Assembly (NCBI GenBank): GCA_022786965.1
Contig: JALFXH010000067.1
Location: 1-64,000, forward strand
DNA from: Clostridiales bacterium
GTDB taxonomy: Bacteria > Bacillota > Clostridia > Oscillospirales > Oscillospiraceae
Direction: 5' to 3'
DNA: 64,000 bases
This document shows, piece by piece, positions 7,749 to 15,639 of the stretch; positions within the stretch are counted from its first letter, which is position 1, and every line of letters starts with the position of its first letter. The notes below the pieces were generated by a model. It saw only the letters and a list, made by a program, of their open reading frames with translations. It was not told the origin of the DNA and did not search any database. A program made the translations under genes and the position numbers.

Positions 7749-8882
7749 ATGAAAAAACTGTTCGCATTGCTCTTGGCTCTGGTTATGGTCCTGTCCATGA
7801 CTGCCTGCGGCGGCGGCCGTACCGAACCTGCTCCCGCAGCCACTACCCCCGCTGCAAAGCCCGCTGAGGCCAACAGCAGCACTGAGGCTCCCGCTGCAGC
7901 CGGCGGCTTTGAGGCCGGCGCCACCATCGGCGTCTCCCTGCCTTGGCTGGGCACCCAGAACTGGAAAGAAGCCGAAGAAATGTTCAAGACTGAGCTGGAA
8001 GCTGCCGGCTTCAAGCCCATCATCCAGGCTGCTGACAATAAGGTTCCTACGCAGCAGCAGCAGATCGAATCCATGATCCAGAACGGCGCCAAGGTGATCG
8101 TTGTTGGCCCCATCGACGGCATCCAGCTGGGCGCTGTCCTGGAAGAAGCCAAGGCTGCCGGCGTTTACGTCATTGGTTATGACCGCCTCCTGGAGAATAC
8201 CACCGGCGTTGACGGTGTTGTTCAGTTCGGCAGCGTCAAGACCGGTGAGCTGCAGGCTCAGGCTCTGCTGGATGGTCTGAAGGAAATGAAGGGCGAAGGC
8301 CCCTGGAACATCGAGCTGTTTGGCGGCGGCCCCGCTGACCCCAATGCTCCCAACTTCTTCAAGGGCGCAATGAGCGTTCTGCAGCCCCTGATCGACGACG
8401 GCACGCTGACCGTTGTTTCCGGCCAGACTGACTTCACCCAGTGCGCTACCATGGACTGGGACAACTCCAAGGCCCAGGCAAGAATGGACTCCCTGCTGTC
8501 CGGCTTCTACTCTGACAAGGAAATCCACGGTGTCCTGTCTCCCAACGACGGCATCGCCCGTGCGATCATCACCTCCTGCGAGCAGGCAGGTCAGAAGATT
8601 CCTGCTATCTCCGGTCTGGACGCTGAGAACGAGTCCGTTGAGTGGGTCTGGTCCGGTCGTCAGTACTCCACCATTGCAAAGCCCACCGATGCTCTGGTTG
8701 CTCAGACCATCGAGATCATCAAGTCCCTGCAGGCAGGCAACGGCATGCCCGCTACCGATGTGCAGGTGAACAACGGCAAGATCGATGTTCTCGTCTACGA
8801 GCTGCCCCCCGTCGTGGTCACCAAGGACAATGCTAAGGAAGTCTTTGCCAACGATCCCGGCCGTCTGGCGCTGCTGAAATAA
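7749..8882 (+). CDS. chvE: ChvE-like multiple-monosaccharide ABC transporter binding lipoprotein
   Basis: A 377-aa secreted lipoprotein: signal peptide with lipobox at C20 (SMTACGG), an Ala/Pro/Thr-rich linker to about residue 52, then a type I periplasmic-binding fold with the ChvE/XylF signatures DNKVPTQQQQIESMIQNGAK and GYDRLLENT. Such proteins bind several aldoses and deliver them to the GguA/GguB permease. The ribosome site is AGGAGG. The gene is intact, but no ATPase gene is present and only a fragment of permease lies upstream, so this locus alone cannot make a transporter. Tandem terminators follow. Confidence 0.9.
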   Translation: MKKLFALLLALVMVLSMTACGGGRTEPAPAATTPAAKPAEANSSTEAPAAAGGFEAGATIGVSLPWLGTQNWKEAEEMFKTELEAAGFKPIIQAADNKVPTQQQQIESMIQNGAKVIVVGPIDGIQLGAVLEEAKAAGVYVIGYDRLLENTTGVDGVVQFGSVKTGELQAQALLDGLKEMKGEGPWNIELFGGGPADPNAPNFFKGAMSVLQPLIDDGTLTVVSGQTDFTQCATMDWDNSKAQARMDSLLSGFYSDKEIHGVLSPNDGIARAIITSCEQAGQKIPAISGLDAENESVEWVWSGRQYSTIAKPTDALVAQTIEIIKSLQAGNGMPATDVQVNNGKIDVLVYELPPVVVTKDNAKEVFANDPGRLALLK

Positions 8883-8904
8883 AAAACGTACCGAAACATA
8901 ACAG

Positions 8905-8962
8905 GGCGGCGGAAGGATTATCCTTCCGCCGCCTCAGACTGTCTCCAAATGGGGACGGTCTG
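8905..8962 (+). terminator. Tandem terminator hairpins after the ChvE-like gene
   Basis: A 14-bp GC-rich stem (8905-8918 with 8920-8933) is followed at once by a second stem (8935-8946 with 8951-8962, with two G-U pairs) and then TTTCTGTC. Confidence 0.75.
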
Positions 8963-8980
8963 TTTCTGTCAATGCAGAAA

Positions 8981-9014
8981 ATCCCCGGCGGGATTGGGCT
9001 TACCCGCCGGGGAT
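8981..9014 (-). terminator. Terminator of the hsp20 gene
   Basis: A 12-bp perfect stem, ATCCCCGGCGGG (8981-8992) with CCCGCCGGGGAT (9003-9014). On the minus strand it is followed by TTTTCTGC. Confidence 0.7.
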
Positions 9015-9092
9015 GTGGAAACCTGCCAAAAAAGGGGTGAAAGCAGGCCATTTAGGAGGTATCGAATGGGTTGGCTTTATCTGAACGGCGGA

Positions 9093-9509
9093 TCAATCCT
9101 CAATGGCAATCAGGTTCTTCTCCTGCAGCACCGGCTGCTGCTTCTTGGGAATGAAGATGCACAGAACGCCGTTGTGGAATCGGGCGTGGATGTCCTCCTG
9201 AGTGACCTTGTCGCCTACATAGAAGGTACGGCGCATGGAACCGACGAAGCGTTCCCGGCGCAGATACCTGGACTTGCCCTCCTCCGGGTCATTGGAGCGG
9301 CTGATGGAGGCGCTGATGTACAGGTAGCCGTCCTTCAGCTCCGCGTTCACGTTCTCCTTCTCAACGCCGGGCAGATCAATCGCCATCTCGAAGCCCTTCT
9401 CGGTCTCGCGGATGTCCGTATTCATAAGGCCCGTGGTATTGTGGTTGCCGAAAGCGGAATCGGCAATCTCGTCAAACAGGTTTCTCGCAAAGGTGTAGGT
9501 GGTATACAT
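9093..9509 (-). CDS. Hsp20 small heat-shock protein
   Basis: A 138-aa alpha-crystallin-type chaperone that holds unfolding cytosolic proteins. Typical elements are visible: the beta-strand region FEMAIDLPGVEKENVNAEL, the ERFVGSMRRTFYVG stretch and the conserved GVLCIFIPKK motif near the end. I place the start at the ATG at 9507-9509 because AAAGGAG lies about 9 nt upstream; the in-frame upstream codons lie in the leader. A CIRCE operator and consensus promoter lie upstream, so repression by HrcA in the absence of heat stress is expected. HrcA itself is not in this window. Confidence 0.92.
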   Translation of the reverse strand: MYTTYTFARNLFDEIADSAFGNHNTTGLMNTDIRETEKGFEMAIDLPGVEKENVNAELKDGYLYISASISRSNDPEEGKSRYLRRERFVGSMRRTFYVGDKVTQEDIHARFHNGVLCIFIPKKQQPVLQEKNLIAIED

Positions 9510-9564
9510 AAAAATTGCTCCTTTCAGCATTGGGGTATCAGCCCCGGTGAATTTGTGTATCCGT

Positions 9565-9592
9565 ATTATACCACCGTTTTTAGCACTGTCAA
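9565..9592 (-). promoter_or_regulatory. hsp20 promoter
   Basis: On the minus strand, TTGACA (9587-9592), a 16-bp spacer and TATAAT (9565-9570). The -35 lies inside the CIRCE operator. Confidence 0.85.
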
Positions 9593-9606
9593 GGACCGAG
9601 TGCTAA
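9580..9606. promoter_or_regulatory. CIRCE operator (HrcA binding site)
   Basis: The sequence TTAGCACTg-N9-GAGTGCTAA matches the CIRCE consensus TTAGCACTC-N9-GAGTGCTAA with a single mismatch and the exact 9-bp spacer. It covers the hsp20 -35 box, so HrcA binding would block RNA polymerase. Confidence 0.93.
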
Positions 9607-9633
9607 ATTCATAATAGAACTTTTTTAGTTCTT

Positions 9634-9648
9634 ATAAATAATATTTAT
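9634..9648. promoter_or_regulatory. AT-rich palindrome, candidate LysR-type operator
   Basis: ATAAATA-A-TATTTAT is a perfect 15-bp palindrome in the gap between the divergent hsp20 and LysR genes. It contains T-N11-A spacings typical of LysR sites. Assignment to the adjacent regulator is inference. Confidence 0.4.
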
Positions 9649-9717
9649 TAAACACATATGGATTGTTTTTTCTTCCTGCCTGTGCTATCATCATTCTAAA
9701 TGGGAGGGGCACACACT

Positions 9718-10626
9718 ATGAACATCTTTCAGCTGAGTTGCTTTCTGGCAGTCGCTAACACGCTGAGCTTTGCCAAAGCCGCGGAAAAAATGAATATTTC
9801 CCAGCCTGCCATTACCCACCAGATCAAGTCGCTGGAAACGGAGTTAAATGTGCAGCTCTTCCGGCGGACGACCCGTCTGGTGGAGATCACGCCGGAGGGG
9901 CTGTCCTTTCTTTCCGATGCCCAGAGCATGGTTGCCATCGCTGCCCAGGCGAAGCTGCGCTTCCAAAACCCGGAGGAGCGTTCCGTTGAGAAGCTGGCCA
10001 TCGGGTGCGGCAGCTATACGCAGTTGACTCTGCTTTCTGACAGCCTGAAGGCCCTGGGCGCGATTTACCCGAATCTCCACCCACACCTTGTGGTGGTACC
10101 CCTTGAGCAGCTGTATGCCCTTTTGGAAAACGGGACGGTAGATGTGATTTTCGACATCTATGTCGAAAAAAAGGAACACAGCAGACTGACCTACACGGAA
10201 TTGCTGAAAAGCCCCATCGTCTGCGCCTGCGACAGCGGCAATCCGCTGGCACAGCGGGAAAGCGTTTCCACAACGGATCTGAAGGAGCAGCCTCTCATTT
10301 TCTGCAACCAGATCAACCTGATTCCGGATGCCGCCAAACTTCAGTGGGAGCTTGCGGCGGGGAAAAGCCCGGTAGATGTTCGCTTCTGCGCCTCTGTGGA
10401 GGCGGCCATCGTCCTGATGCGGGCAGGCTTCGGCGCGGCGGTGATTCCGGAATTTCTGGTGCCCCGGGATGCCCGGCTGACCGTCCTGCCATTGACGGAC
10501 GCACCGGAAATATCCTTCGGAATGTTCTATAAGCCGTATCCCGGCGATGATGTGCTGAGAAAACTCATTCAGCTTGCCCGGCAGCATATTTCCGTCTTCA
10601 GGGAATCGGAAAGAGCATCCGTTTGA
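9718..10626 (+). CDS. LysR-family transcriptional regulator
   Basis: A 302-aa regulator. The N-terminal winged helix-turn-helix (about 1-60) contains FLAVANTLSFAKAAEKMNIS and QPAITHQIKSLE, and the rest is the type 2 periplasmic-binding-like effector domain (about 90-295). The ATG at 9718 is preceded by GGGAGGGG at about 10 nt; an upstream in-frame codon at 9700 lies before the ribosome site. A weak promoter (TTGTTT-17-TATCAT, 9663-9691) is visible. The effector and target genes are unknown; the hsp20 gene is divergent but has its own regulation. Confidence 0.9.
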   Translation: MNIFQLSCFLAVANTLSFAKAAEKMNISQPAITHQIKSLETELNVQLFRRTTRLVEITPEGLSFLSDAQSMVAIAAQAKLRFQNPEERSVEKLAIGCGSYTQLTLLSDSLKALGAIYPNLHPHLVVVPLEQLYALLENGTVDVIFDIYVEKKEHSRLTYTELLKSPIVCACDSGNPLAQRESVSTTDLKEQPLIFCNQINLIPDAAKLQWELAAGKSPVDVRFCASVEAAIVLMRAGFGAAVIPEFLVPRDARLTVLPLTDAPEISFGMFYKPYPGDDVLRKLIQLARQHISVFRESERASV

Positions 10627-10680
10627 TGGATGAAACAAGCGCGTTTTTGGGAACGCATATATCCCCCCGTTTACGCCTGA

Positions 10681-10881
10681 GATGAATCCCAGATCATGCC
10701 TCTGGTCACCGTGATGTTCGGTGCTTTCAAGGGACATGAGGAGCTGCTCATGGGCAATGCCCTGTCCATGCCCGAGAACGGGCTGAATTTCAGCAACTTC
10801 GTCAATGCCTGGACCAAGGGCAACATGGCTTACCTCAGCGGCAATTTACAGGTGCGGTGCACCCGAATTGGCACGATTTAA
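10681..10881 (+). pseudogene. Fragment of an ABC sugar permease (MalG/UgpE type)
   Basis: The frame is open after a stop at 10678-10680. It encodes PLVTVMFGAFKGHEELLMG, then NGLNFSNFVNAWTKGNM, which is the region just after the first membrane helix of carbohydrate ABC permeases of the MalG class (FGSFK, then LSLPENFNFSNYVKAW in relatives). The family-like sequence breaks off near 10840 and the frame ends at 10881. Both the first helix and the whole permease domain are missing, so this is an internal gene fragment. It sits upstream of a beta-glucosidase whose substrate such a transporter could once have imported. Confidence 0.65.
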
Positions 10882-10888
10882 CGACTTC

Positions 10889-10916
10889 AGAGCCGATGCC
10901 GGCGAGGATCGGCTCT
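10889..10916 (+). terminator. Hairpin before the beta-glucosidase gene
   Basis: AGAGCCGAT pairs with ATCGGCTCT, followed by GTCTAAAAGGAG. The T-run is poor. It may be a relic terminator or a structured leader, and it lies just before the ribosome site of the next gene. Confidence 0.4.
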
Positions 10917-10937
10917 GTCTAAAAGGAGAAATGCAAC

Positions 10938-12272
10938 ATGATACCAAAGAATTTTACCTGGGGCGTGGCTACCTCCGCATACCAGATTGAAGGGGCTTAT
11001 CAGGAAGATGGCCGGGGTATGAGCATCTGGGACGCCTACTGTCGCCAGGAAGGGAAGATTCGGGGGGGAGAAAACGGCGATGTGGCCTGCGACCACTACC
11101 ACCGATACCCGGAGGATGTTCGTCTCATGAAGGAATTGGGCATCCATTCCTACCGTTTTTCCCTGAGCTGGCCCAGAATTTTGCCGGAGGGAACAGGAAG
11201 GGTAAACGAGGCAGGGCTGGACTTCTATGACCGTCTGGTAGACGCGCTGCTGGAAGCGGGCATTGAGCCATGTGTGACCCTGTATCACTGGGATCTGCCT
11301 CTGGCGCTCCATCAGAAGGGCGGCTGGCTCCACCCGGATGTGGCCTCTGCCTTCGGGGAGTATGCACAAGCAGCCGTCCAGCGCCTGCATGACAGGGTCA
11401 GGAAGTTCATCACCCTCAATGAACCCCAATGCATTACCCGTCTGGGTTATGGAAAGGGGGAGCACGCCCCTGGATTTCGGACAGACTTTGAAACCCAGAC
11501 GGCGGTGGCTCACAATCTGCTGCTGGCCCACGGCAGGGCCGTGCAGGCAATCCGGGCGGTGGATTCCGGCTGTCAAGTGGGCATTGCCTCCACGGGAGAT
11601 ATTCGCTATCCTGTGGAAAATACCGAGGAGAATCGGAAAGCCGCCTATGAGGCCAATTTCCGGACGGACGATCAATGGGGTTTTTCCCACCACTGGTACT
11701 TAGACCCCATGATTCTGGGACACTATCCTCAGGGGAACCTACCCCAGTGGGCGGAAGCGTTTCTGGAGACGGTGCCGCCGGAGGATATGGAAACCATTGC
11801 CCAGCCTCTTGACTTTCTGGGTGTGAACCTGTACAACGGATTCCCGGTGGACTGCTCCGGGAACCCTGTGAAACGCCCGATTGGTTCCCCCAAAACCGCC
11901 ATGCGCTGGAACATCTCTCCGAAGGCCATGGGTTACGGACTGGAATTTCTCTATCAGCGGTACGGACTTCCTCTCTACATTACAGAAAACGGCTGCGCCT
12001 GTAATGATCGGGTATATCTGGATGGAAAGGTGCATGATCCGGATCGCATTGACTATACCCGCCGGTATCTCCTGGAGATGGAACGGGCTATGGATGCCGG
12101 GGTTCCGGTGAAGGGCTACTACCATTGGAGTGTTCTGGACAACTTCGAATGGAGCAATGGGTATAATGAACGTTTTGGCCTTGTCTATGTGGACTATGCC
12201 CACGATCTTCGCCGGATTCCCAAAGACTCCTACTATTGGTATCAGGAAGTGATTCAAACCGGAAAAATCTGA
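10938..12272 (+). CDS. bglA: GH1 beta-glucosidase / 6-phospho-beta-glucosidase family
   Basis: A 444-aa glycoside hydrolase family 1 enzyme with a TIM barrel, no signal peptide, and therefore cytosolic. The general acid/base is E162 in FITLNEPQ, and the nucleophile is E350 in LYITENGC. The N-terminal signature FTWGVATSAYQIEGA is complete, and the length is normal. It should hydrolyse imported beta-glucosides. The residues that distinguish free from phosphorylated substrates cannot be judged safely here, but the overall sequence reads like BglA-type beta-glucosidases. The ribosome site is AAAGGAG. A bidirectional terminator follows. Confidence 0.92.
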   Translation: MIPKNFTWGVATSAYQIEGAYQEDGRGMSIWDAYCRQEGKIRGGENGDVACDHYHRYPEDVRLMKELGIHSYRFSLSWPRILPEGTGRVNEAGLDFYDRLVDALLEAGIEPCVTLYHWDLPLALHQKGGWLHPDVASAFGEYAQAAVQRLHDRVRKFITLNEPQCITRLGYGKGEHAPGFRTDFETQTAVAHNLLLAHGRAVQAIRAVDSGCQVGIASTGDIRYPVENTEENRKAAYEANFRTDDQWGFSHHWYLDPMILGHYPQGNLPQWAEAFLETVPPEDMETIAQPLDFLGVNLYNGFPVDCSGNPVKRPIGSPKTAMRWNISPKAMGYGLEFLYQRYGLPLYITENGCACNDRVYLDGKVHDPDRIDYTRRYLLEMERAMDAGVPVKGYYHWSVLDNFEWSNGYNERFGLVYVDYAHDLRRIPKDSYYWYQEVIQTGKI

Positions 12273-12381
12273 TTGTAGATCCTCTTCAAATCTTTTGATG
12301 AAACCTATTGGTTGAACACCGTGGAAGATCCGCGTTCTGCATGGGTGAACTGTACCATTCTGTGTGCGAAGTGTTGGAAAA

Positions 12382-12424
12382 CCCCAGGACTTCACCTGCT
12401 TATCGGGTGATGTCCTGGGGTTTT
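12382..12424 (+). terminator. Bidirectional terminator after the beta-glucosidase
   Basis: CCCCAGGACtTCACC pairs with GGGTGATGTCCTGGGG (12382-12420) and is followed by TTTTCAT. The opposite strand also ends in TTTTCC. Confidence 0.8.
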
Positions 12425-12441
12425 CATATGGATATTCAATG

Positions 12442-12469
12442 AAAAGGGATTTTTTATCAGCCCCTTTTT
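12442..12469 (-). terminator. Terminator of the anti-sigma-like gene
   Basis: AAAAGGG pairs with CCCCTTTTT across an A/T-rich loop. The structure stands directly after the stop codon of the minus-strand gene. Confidence 0.5.
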
Positions 12470-12471
12470 AT

Positions 12472-13071
12472 TCAATTGAATTCCTCGGGCTGTACGAACC
12501 CATCGGGGCTTGTGGCAAAACCATCCTGATACTTCACAGTGAGATAAAGAATATCGGAACCGTTTTTCAGCTGGACAAAGCAGATGCTGTCGTCATCGAA
12601 TTTGTCTGTGATGTCCATTGCCTGGTCCATGTAGTAGACCCAGGTGCTTCCGTCTTTTCTGAAATCAACCTCCGGCATTCGTGACTCTTTCATCACACGC
12701 TCCATGATTTCCTCGTCCGTCATGGGACGCTCGGAACCATCGGGATTGACCACGACACCGCCGCCGACCTGCTCACGGGGTGTGCCGTCGGCATCATGAT
12801 AGGTCAGGGTATACTCGCCATTCTGAATGTCCATCACGGCAGTGGTCTGGTCACCGTGAATCCACAGCTGGATGGTTCTGCGGATGCCGCCCACATCTTC
12901 GGCATAGCAAATGATGGACGTGCTGAGTAACAGAATGACTGCGGCGCACAGAATGATCAGCTTGCGTGCGGGGAAATGGTTTGTTTGCTTCATGGGAAAA
13001 TCCTCCTTCAAAAAGTCTCCGGAGGCGTGGAGCACACCAAAGGCGCGCTGATACTGCTTCTTGTCAATCAT
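12472..13071 (-). CDS. Putative membrane anti-sigma-type protein
   Basis: A 199-aa protein I do not recognise by family. The first 26 residues are cytosolic (MIDKKQYQRAFGVLHASGDF). A single membrane helix follows (about 38-57, KLIILCAAVILLLSTSIICYA), then an extracytoplasmic domain of about 140 residues without cysteines. It overlaps the end of the ECF sigma gene by 8 bp (ATGATTGA), so translation is coupled. A one-helix protein coupled to an ECF sigma factor is the classic anti-sigma layout, with a short cytosolic N-terminus that would bind the sigma factor. The role is inferred from position and topology only. Confidence 0.6.
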   Translation of the reverse strand: MIDKKQYQRAFGVLHASGDFLKEDFPMKQTNHFPARKLIILCAAVILLLSTSIICYAEDVGGIRRTIQLWIHGDQTTAVMDIQNGEYTLTYHDADGTPREQVGGGVVVNPDGSERPMTDEEIMERVMKESRMPEVDFRKDGSTWVYYMDQAMDITDKFDDDSICFVQLKNGSDILYLTVKYQDGFATSPDGFVQPEEFN

Positions 13072-13543
13072 GGCACACTACCTCCGTAAGCATGGATTTC
13101 AGGAGTTTCCTTCCTCTGCTCAGCCGGCTTTTCACGGTGCCCGGATGGCTGTGCAGGGCGGCAGAGATTTCGTCGATGGAGTATTCCTCATAATAGAATA
13201 GATGAATCACGATCCGGTATTTCTCAGGCAGCCGCATAACGGCCTCAAAAAGACCGCGGTCCTCCGGCTCTCTGAATTCCAGCTCGTCCATGTATTCCTC
13301 CCAGCTGACCCGGTTCCTGCGCCAGAAAGCGCCGGTAATATCCTTTGCCCGGTTGATGGCGACCCGGAGAAGCTAGGCCTTCAGGTGGGTTTCATCTATG
13401 TAGTCTTCATTTCGGGTGTAATACTTCAGAAAGGTATCCTGCACGGCGTCATCGGCATCCTCTTTTGTTTGGCAGATGCTGAAAGCGGCGGAAAACACCC
13501 GGTCACCGTATCGCTGGAATGCTTCCTCGACGGATAGTCTCAT
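13064..13543 (-). pseudogene. ECF RNA polymerase sigma factor interrupted by an amber codon
   Basis: Read from the ATG at 13541-13543 (ribosome site CAGGAG), the frame encodes a full-length 159-codon ECF sigma factor. Region 2 has the sequence CQTKEDADDAVQDTFLKYYT, and region 4 has LPEKYRIVIHLFYYEEYSID followed by GTVKSRLSRGRKLL. One codon inside region 2, in HLKA-stop-LLRVAINRAKD, is TAG (13373-13375 on the plus strand). Relatives carry tryptophan there, so a TGG-to-TAG change is the simplest explanation. Downstream re-initiation at 13291 would give a region-4-only protein. Either the sigma factor is inactivated, or the codon is suppressed, or this is a base-call error. Confidence 0.85.
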
Positions 13544-13592
13544 AAAAAACTCCTGTACATGGGTGCTTCCCGGCGGGGGAAGCGCCTTGGTT

Positions 13593-13606
13593 TGAAAGAT
13601 CTTTCA
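13593..13606. promoter_or_regulatory. 14-bp palindrome upstream of the sigma gene
   Basis: TGAAAGATCTTTCA is a perfect palindrome flanked by CTTGGTT and CCAACC. It stands in the 97-bp gap between the hydrolase-family gene and the sigma gene. It could be an operator, but no protein can be named. Confidence 0.35.
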
Positions 13607-13640
13607 CCAACCATACGATTCTCAGGAGGAAAAGGTTGCA

Positions 13641-14138
13641 TTACGATTTTTTTCGGTATCGCAGGGAGCAGACATCGTCGCCCTTGGCGATACAGCGGGG
13701 CAGCTCCAGGGTGCTTCCGTAGCATTCGCCGATGCCGTGATCGCCGCACATGGCGATGTCGCAGAGCATGGCGATTTCTTCGTCGCTGCAGCTGGCGTTC
13801 TGCCATGCCTTGACCAGCGGACAGTAATGGAAATCAATATCCAGCGCGTCATCTGTGCTTTTCAGAATGTCCATCTCAAAGACAAGCTGGGCGGGCTTGG
13901 TAAACAGAACCTTTTTCAGTCCCTTCAGGCTGTCTGTTTTGCCCTTTCGAACCAGATCCGCGCCCTGAGACAGTCCGCAGCGCTTCACCGTCGCACTGCC
14001 GAAATCCCGGGGGTCCAAACCCCGCTTGGACGCTTCATCGCACAGTAAGTAAAGCCAGAAGGCCCGATGCTCCAATTGGGCACGAATGGCCTGCAGAAGG
14101 GCGTTTTTATACTTTGGCTCGTTTTTTACCTTGCTCAT
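13641..14138 (-). CDS. L-2-amino-thiazoline-4-carboxylic acid hydrolase family protein
   Basis: A 165-aa protein of the ATC-hydrolase-like family, small cytosolic proteins with conserved cysteine/glycine motifs near the end: MLCDIAMCGDHGI, then CIAKGDDVCSLRYRKK. The founding member converts 2-amino-thiazoline-4-carboxylate to N-carbamoyl-cysteine, but most relatives are uncharacterised. I chose the ATG at 14136-14138 because GGAGAA lies 6-7 nt upstream; the longer frame to 14192 would overlap the MATE gene. It follows the MATE gene by 19 nt on the same strand, so the two are probably co-transcribed. Confidence 0.75.
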   Translation of the reverse strand: MSKVKNEPKYKNALLQAIRAQLEHRAFWLYLLCDEASKRGLDPRDFGSATVKRCGLSQGADLVRKGKTDSLKGLKKVLFTKPAQLVFEMDILKSTDDALDIDFHYCPLVKAWQNASCSDEEIAMLCDIAMCGDHGIGECYGSTLELPRCIAKGDDVCSLRYRKKS

Positions 14139-14157
14139 AATGTTTTCTCCCCAAAAT

Positions 14158-15585
14158 TCAGCTGCTTTTTTTGTTTCCGCATCGGTTTTCATTGCGTTGA
14201 AGCCGATCAGTACCGTCCCCGCACATATTTCTGGATGCGATCCGCTTCATCGCGGGAATGGAGAAAACGCAGACCAGCACGGTTAAGACATCCGCAGCGG
14301 GCTGGGACGCATAGATTCCGGCTATGCCCAGCAGACGCGGCAGGAAGAGAATAAAGGGAATATAGAACAGTCCCTGCCGGATGGCGGACAGGAACAGCCC
14401 GTACCGGGCTTCACCGATGGTCTGATAGGTAATCGTCATCATATAGCACAGTCCGAAGGCGGGATACAGCGCCATCTGGGAAATCAGGAGCCATCTGCCG
14501 TAGTCCACGATCACGGGGTTGCTGTTAAACAGCAGGATCAGGGGCATTGCCAGCAGGATATAGGCAGCCTCAACCAGAACCGTCAGAAGCAACGAGCCTT
14601 TCAGGGCGAAGCGCACCGACTGATGGAACCGGTCCTCATTTTTCGCGCCGAAGGCGTAGGACGCCACCGGCTGATAGCCCTGCATGAAGCCCATAACCAC
14701 ATAGCAGCCAATGAGCACCAGCCGCTGAACAACGCCGTAGGCGGCGATGATTTCGTCAGACTGGGGAAGGGAAGCGGCGGCAATGTTGGTCAGGGACGCC
14801 GCCACGGACAGACAAATCTGAATCACCGCCGTGGGGATGCCGATCATTGCCACGTCTTTGATAAACTTCCAGCTTGGCCGGAAGGCGCGGAGCCGGATTT
14901 TGATGACCGAGCGTCCGCTGACGTAGAACCAGATCAGAATAAAGAAGGTTACGAACTGGGACACGGTGGTTGCCAGGGACGCGCCCTCCACACCCATATT
15001 CAGGCCCCAGTCGAACATGAACACCGGGTCCAGCAGGATGTTCAGGGCCGCGCCGGTGATCACCGCGATGGAGGAAATCTTCACGGAGGATTCCGCTCTC
15101 GCGGCGCAGTTCATGCTCTGGGCGGGCAGGTTCGCCAACGCGGCAATGAACATCCAGAAGGCGTAGTCCTTGGCCAATGGCAGGGATGCCTCCGACGCGC
15201 CGAAGGCCCGCATCAGCGGATCAATAAACACGATGCCGCCTATACACAGGACGATGCCGATGAGAATGGAAAGACCGATGACGGTGGTGACGGTGCGGCT
15301 GGCGGCCTCCGGCTCCTTCGCGCCCAGCTGGCGGCCTGCCAGCACTGCCGCACCTGCCGCGAATATGTTCTCGATGGACACCATAATCAGAAGCAGGGGC
15401 ACGGTGACGCCCACAGCCGTCAGGGCGATATCGGAGTTCAGCATGCCAATGTAGGCGGTGTCCACCAGATTGTAGACCGCCTTGGCAAGCAGAGCCAGGG
15501 TGGCGGGGATTGCCAGCTTGACAATGGCCTTGGCCGGTGGCATATCGGAGAGAATGGATTGATTTTGGGATTTTTCGCGGGACAT
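14158..15585 (-). CDS. MATE-family multidrug efflux transporter
   Basis: A 475-aa protein with twelve predicted membrane helices in two similar halves, typical of the multidrug and toxin extrusion family (NorM/DinF branch): IPATLALLAKAVYNLVDTAY near the start, and GYQPVASYAFGAKNEDR at the start of the second half, a conserved MATE element. It would export cationic drugs in exchange for Na+ or H+. The ribosome site is AAGGAA. It lies 157 nt downstream of a TetR gene on the same strand and has its own promoter overlapped by palindromes, which suggests induction by substrate through that TetR protein. Confidence 0.92.
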   Translation of the reverse strand: MSREKSQNQSILSDMPPAKAIVKLAIPATLALLAKAVYNLVDTAYIGMLNSDIALTAVGVTVPLLLIMVSIENIFAAGAAVLAGRQLGAKEPEAASRTVTTVIGLSILIGIVLCIGGIVFIDPLMRAFGASEASLPLAKDYAFWMFIAALANLPAQSMNCAARAESSVKISSIAVITGAALNILLDPVFMFDWGLNMGVEGASLATTVSQFVTFFILIWFYVSGRSVIKIRLRAFRPSWKFIKDVAMIGIPTAVIQICLSVAASLTNIAAASLPQSDEIIAAYGVVQRLVLIGCYVVMGFMQGYQPVASYAFGAKNEDRFHQSVRFALKGSLLLTVLVEAAYILLAMPLILLFNSNPVIVDYGRWLLISQMALYPAFGLCYMMTITYQTIGEARYGLFLSAIRQGLFYIPFILFLPRLLGIAGIYASQPAADVLTVLVCVFSIPAMKRIASRNMCGDGTDRLQRNENRCGNKKSS

Positions 15586-15614
15586 ATTTGGGTTCCTTCT
15601 TTCATGCTTGATAA

Positions 15615-15630
15615 TAGACTTACAGGTCTA
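15615..15630. promoter_or_regulatory. TetR-type operator candidate 1 upstream of the MATE gene
   Basis: The palindrome TAGACTTACAGGTCTA lies just downstream of the MATE promoter, where repressor binding would block transcription. The half-site GTCTA resembles known TetR-family sites of the TAGACC-N4-GGTCTA kind. Confidence 0.6.
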
Positions 15631-15639
15631 TTTTGAGAA

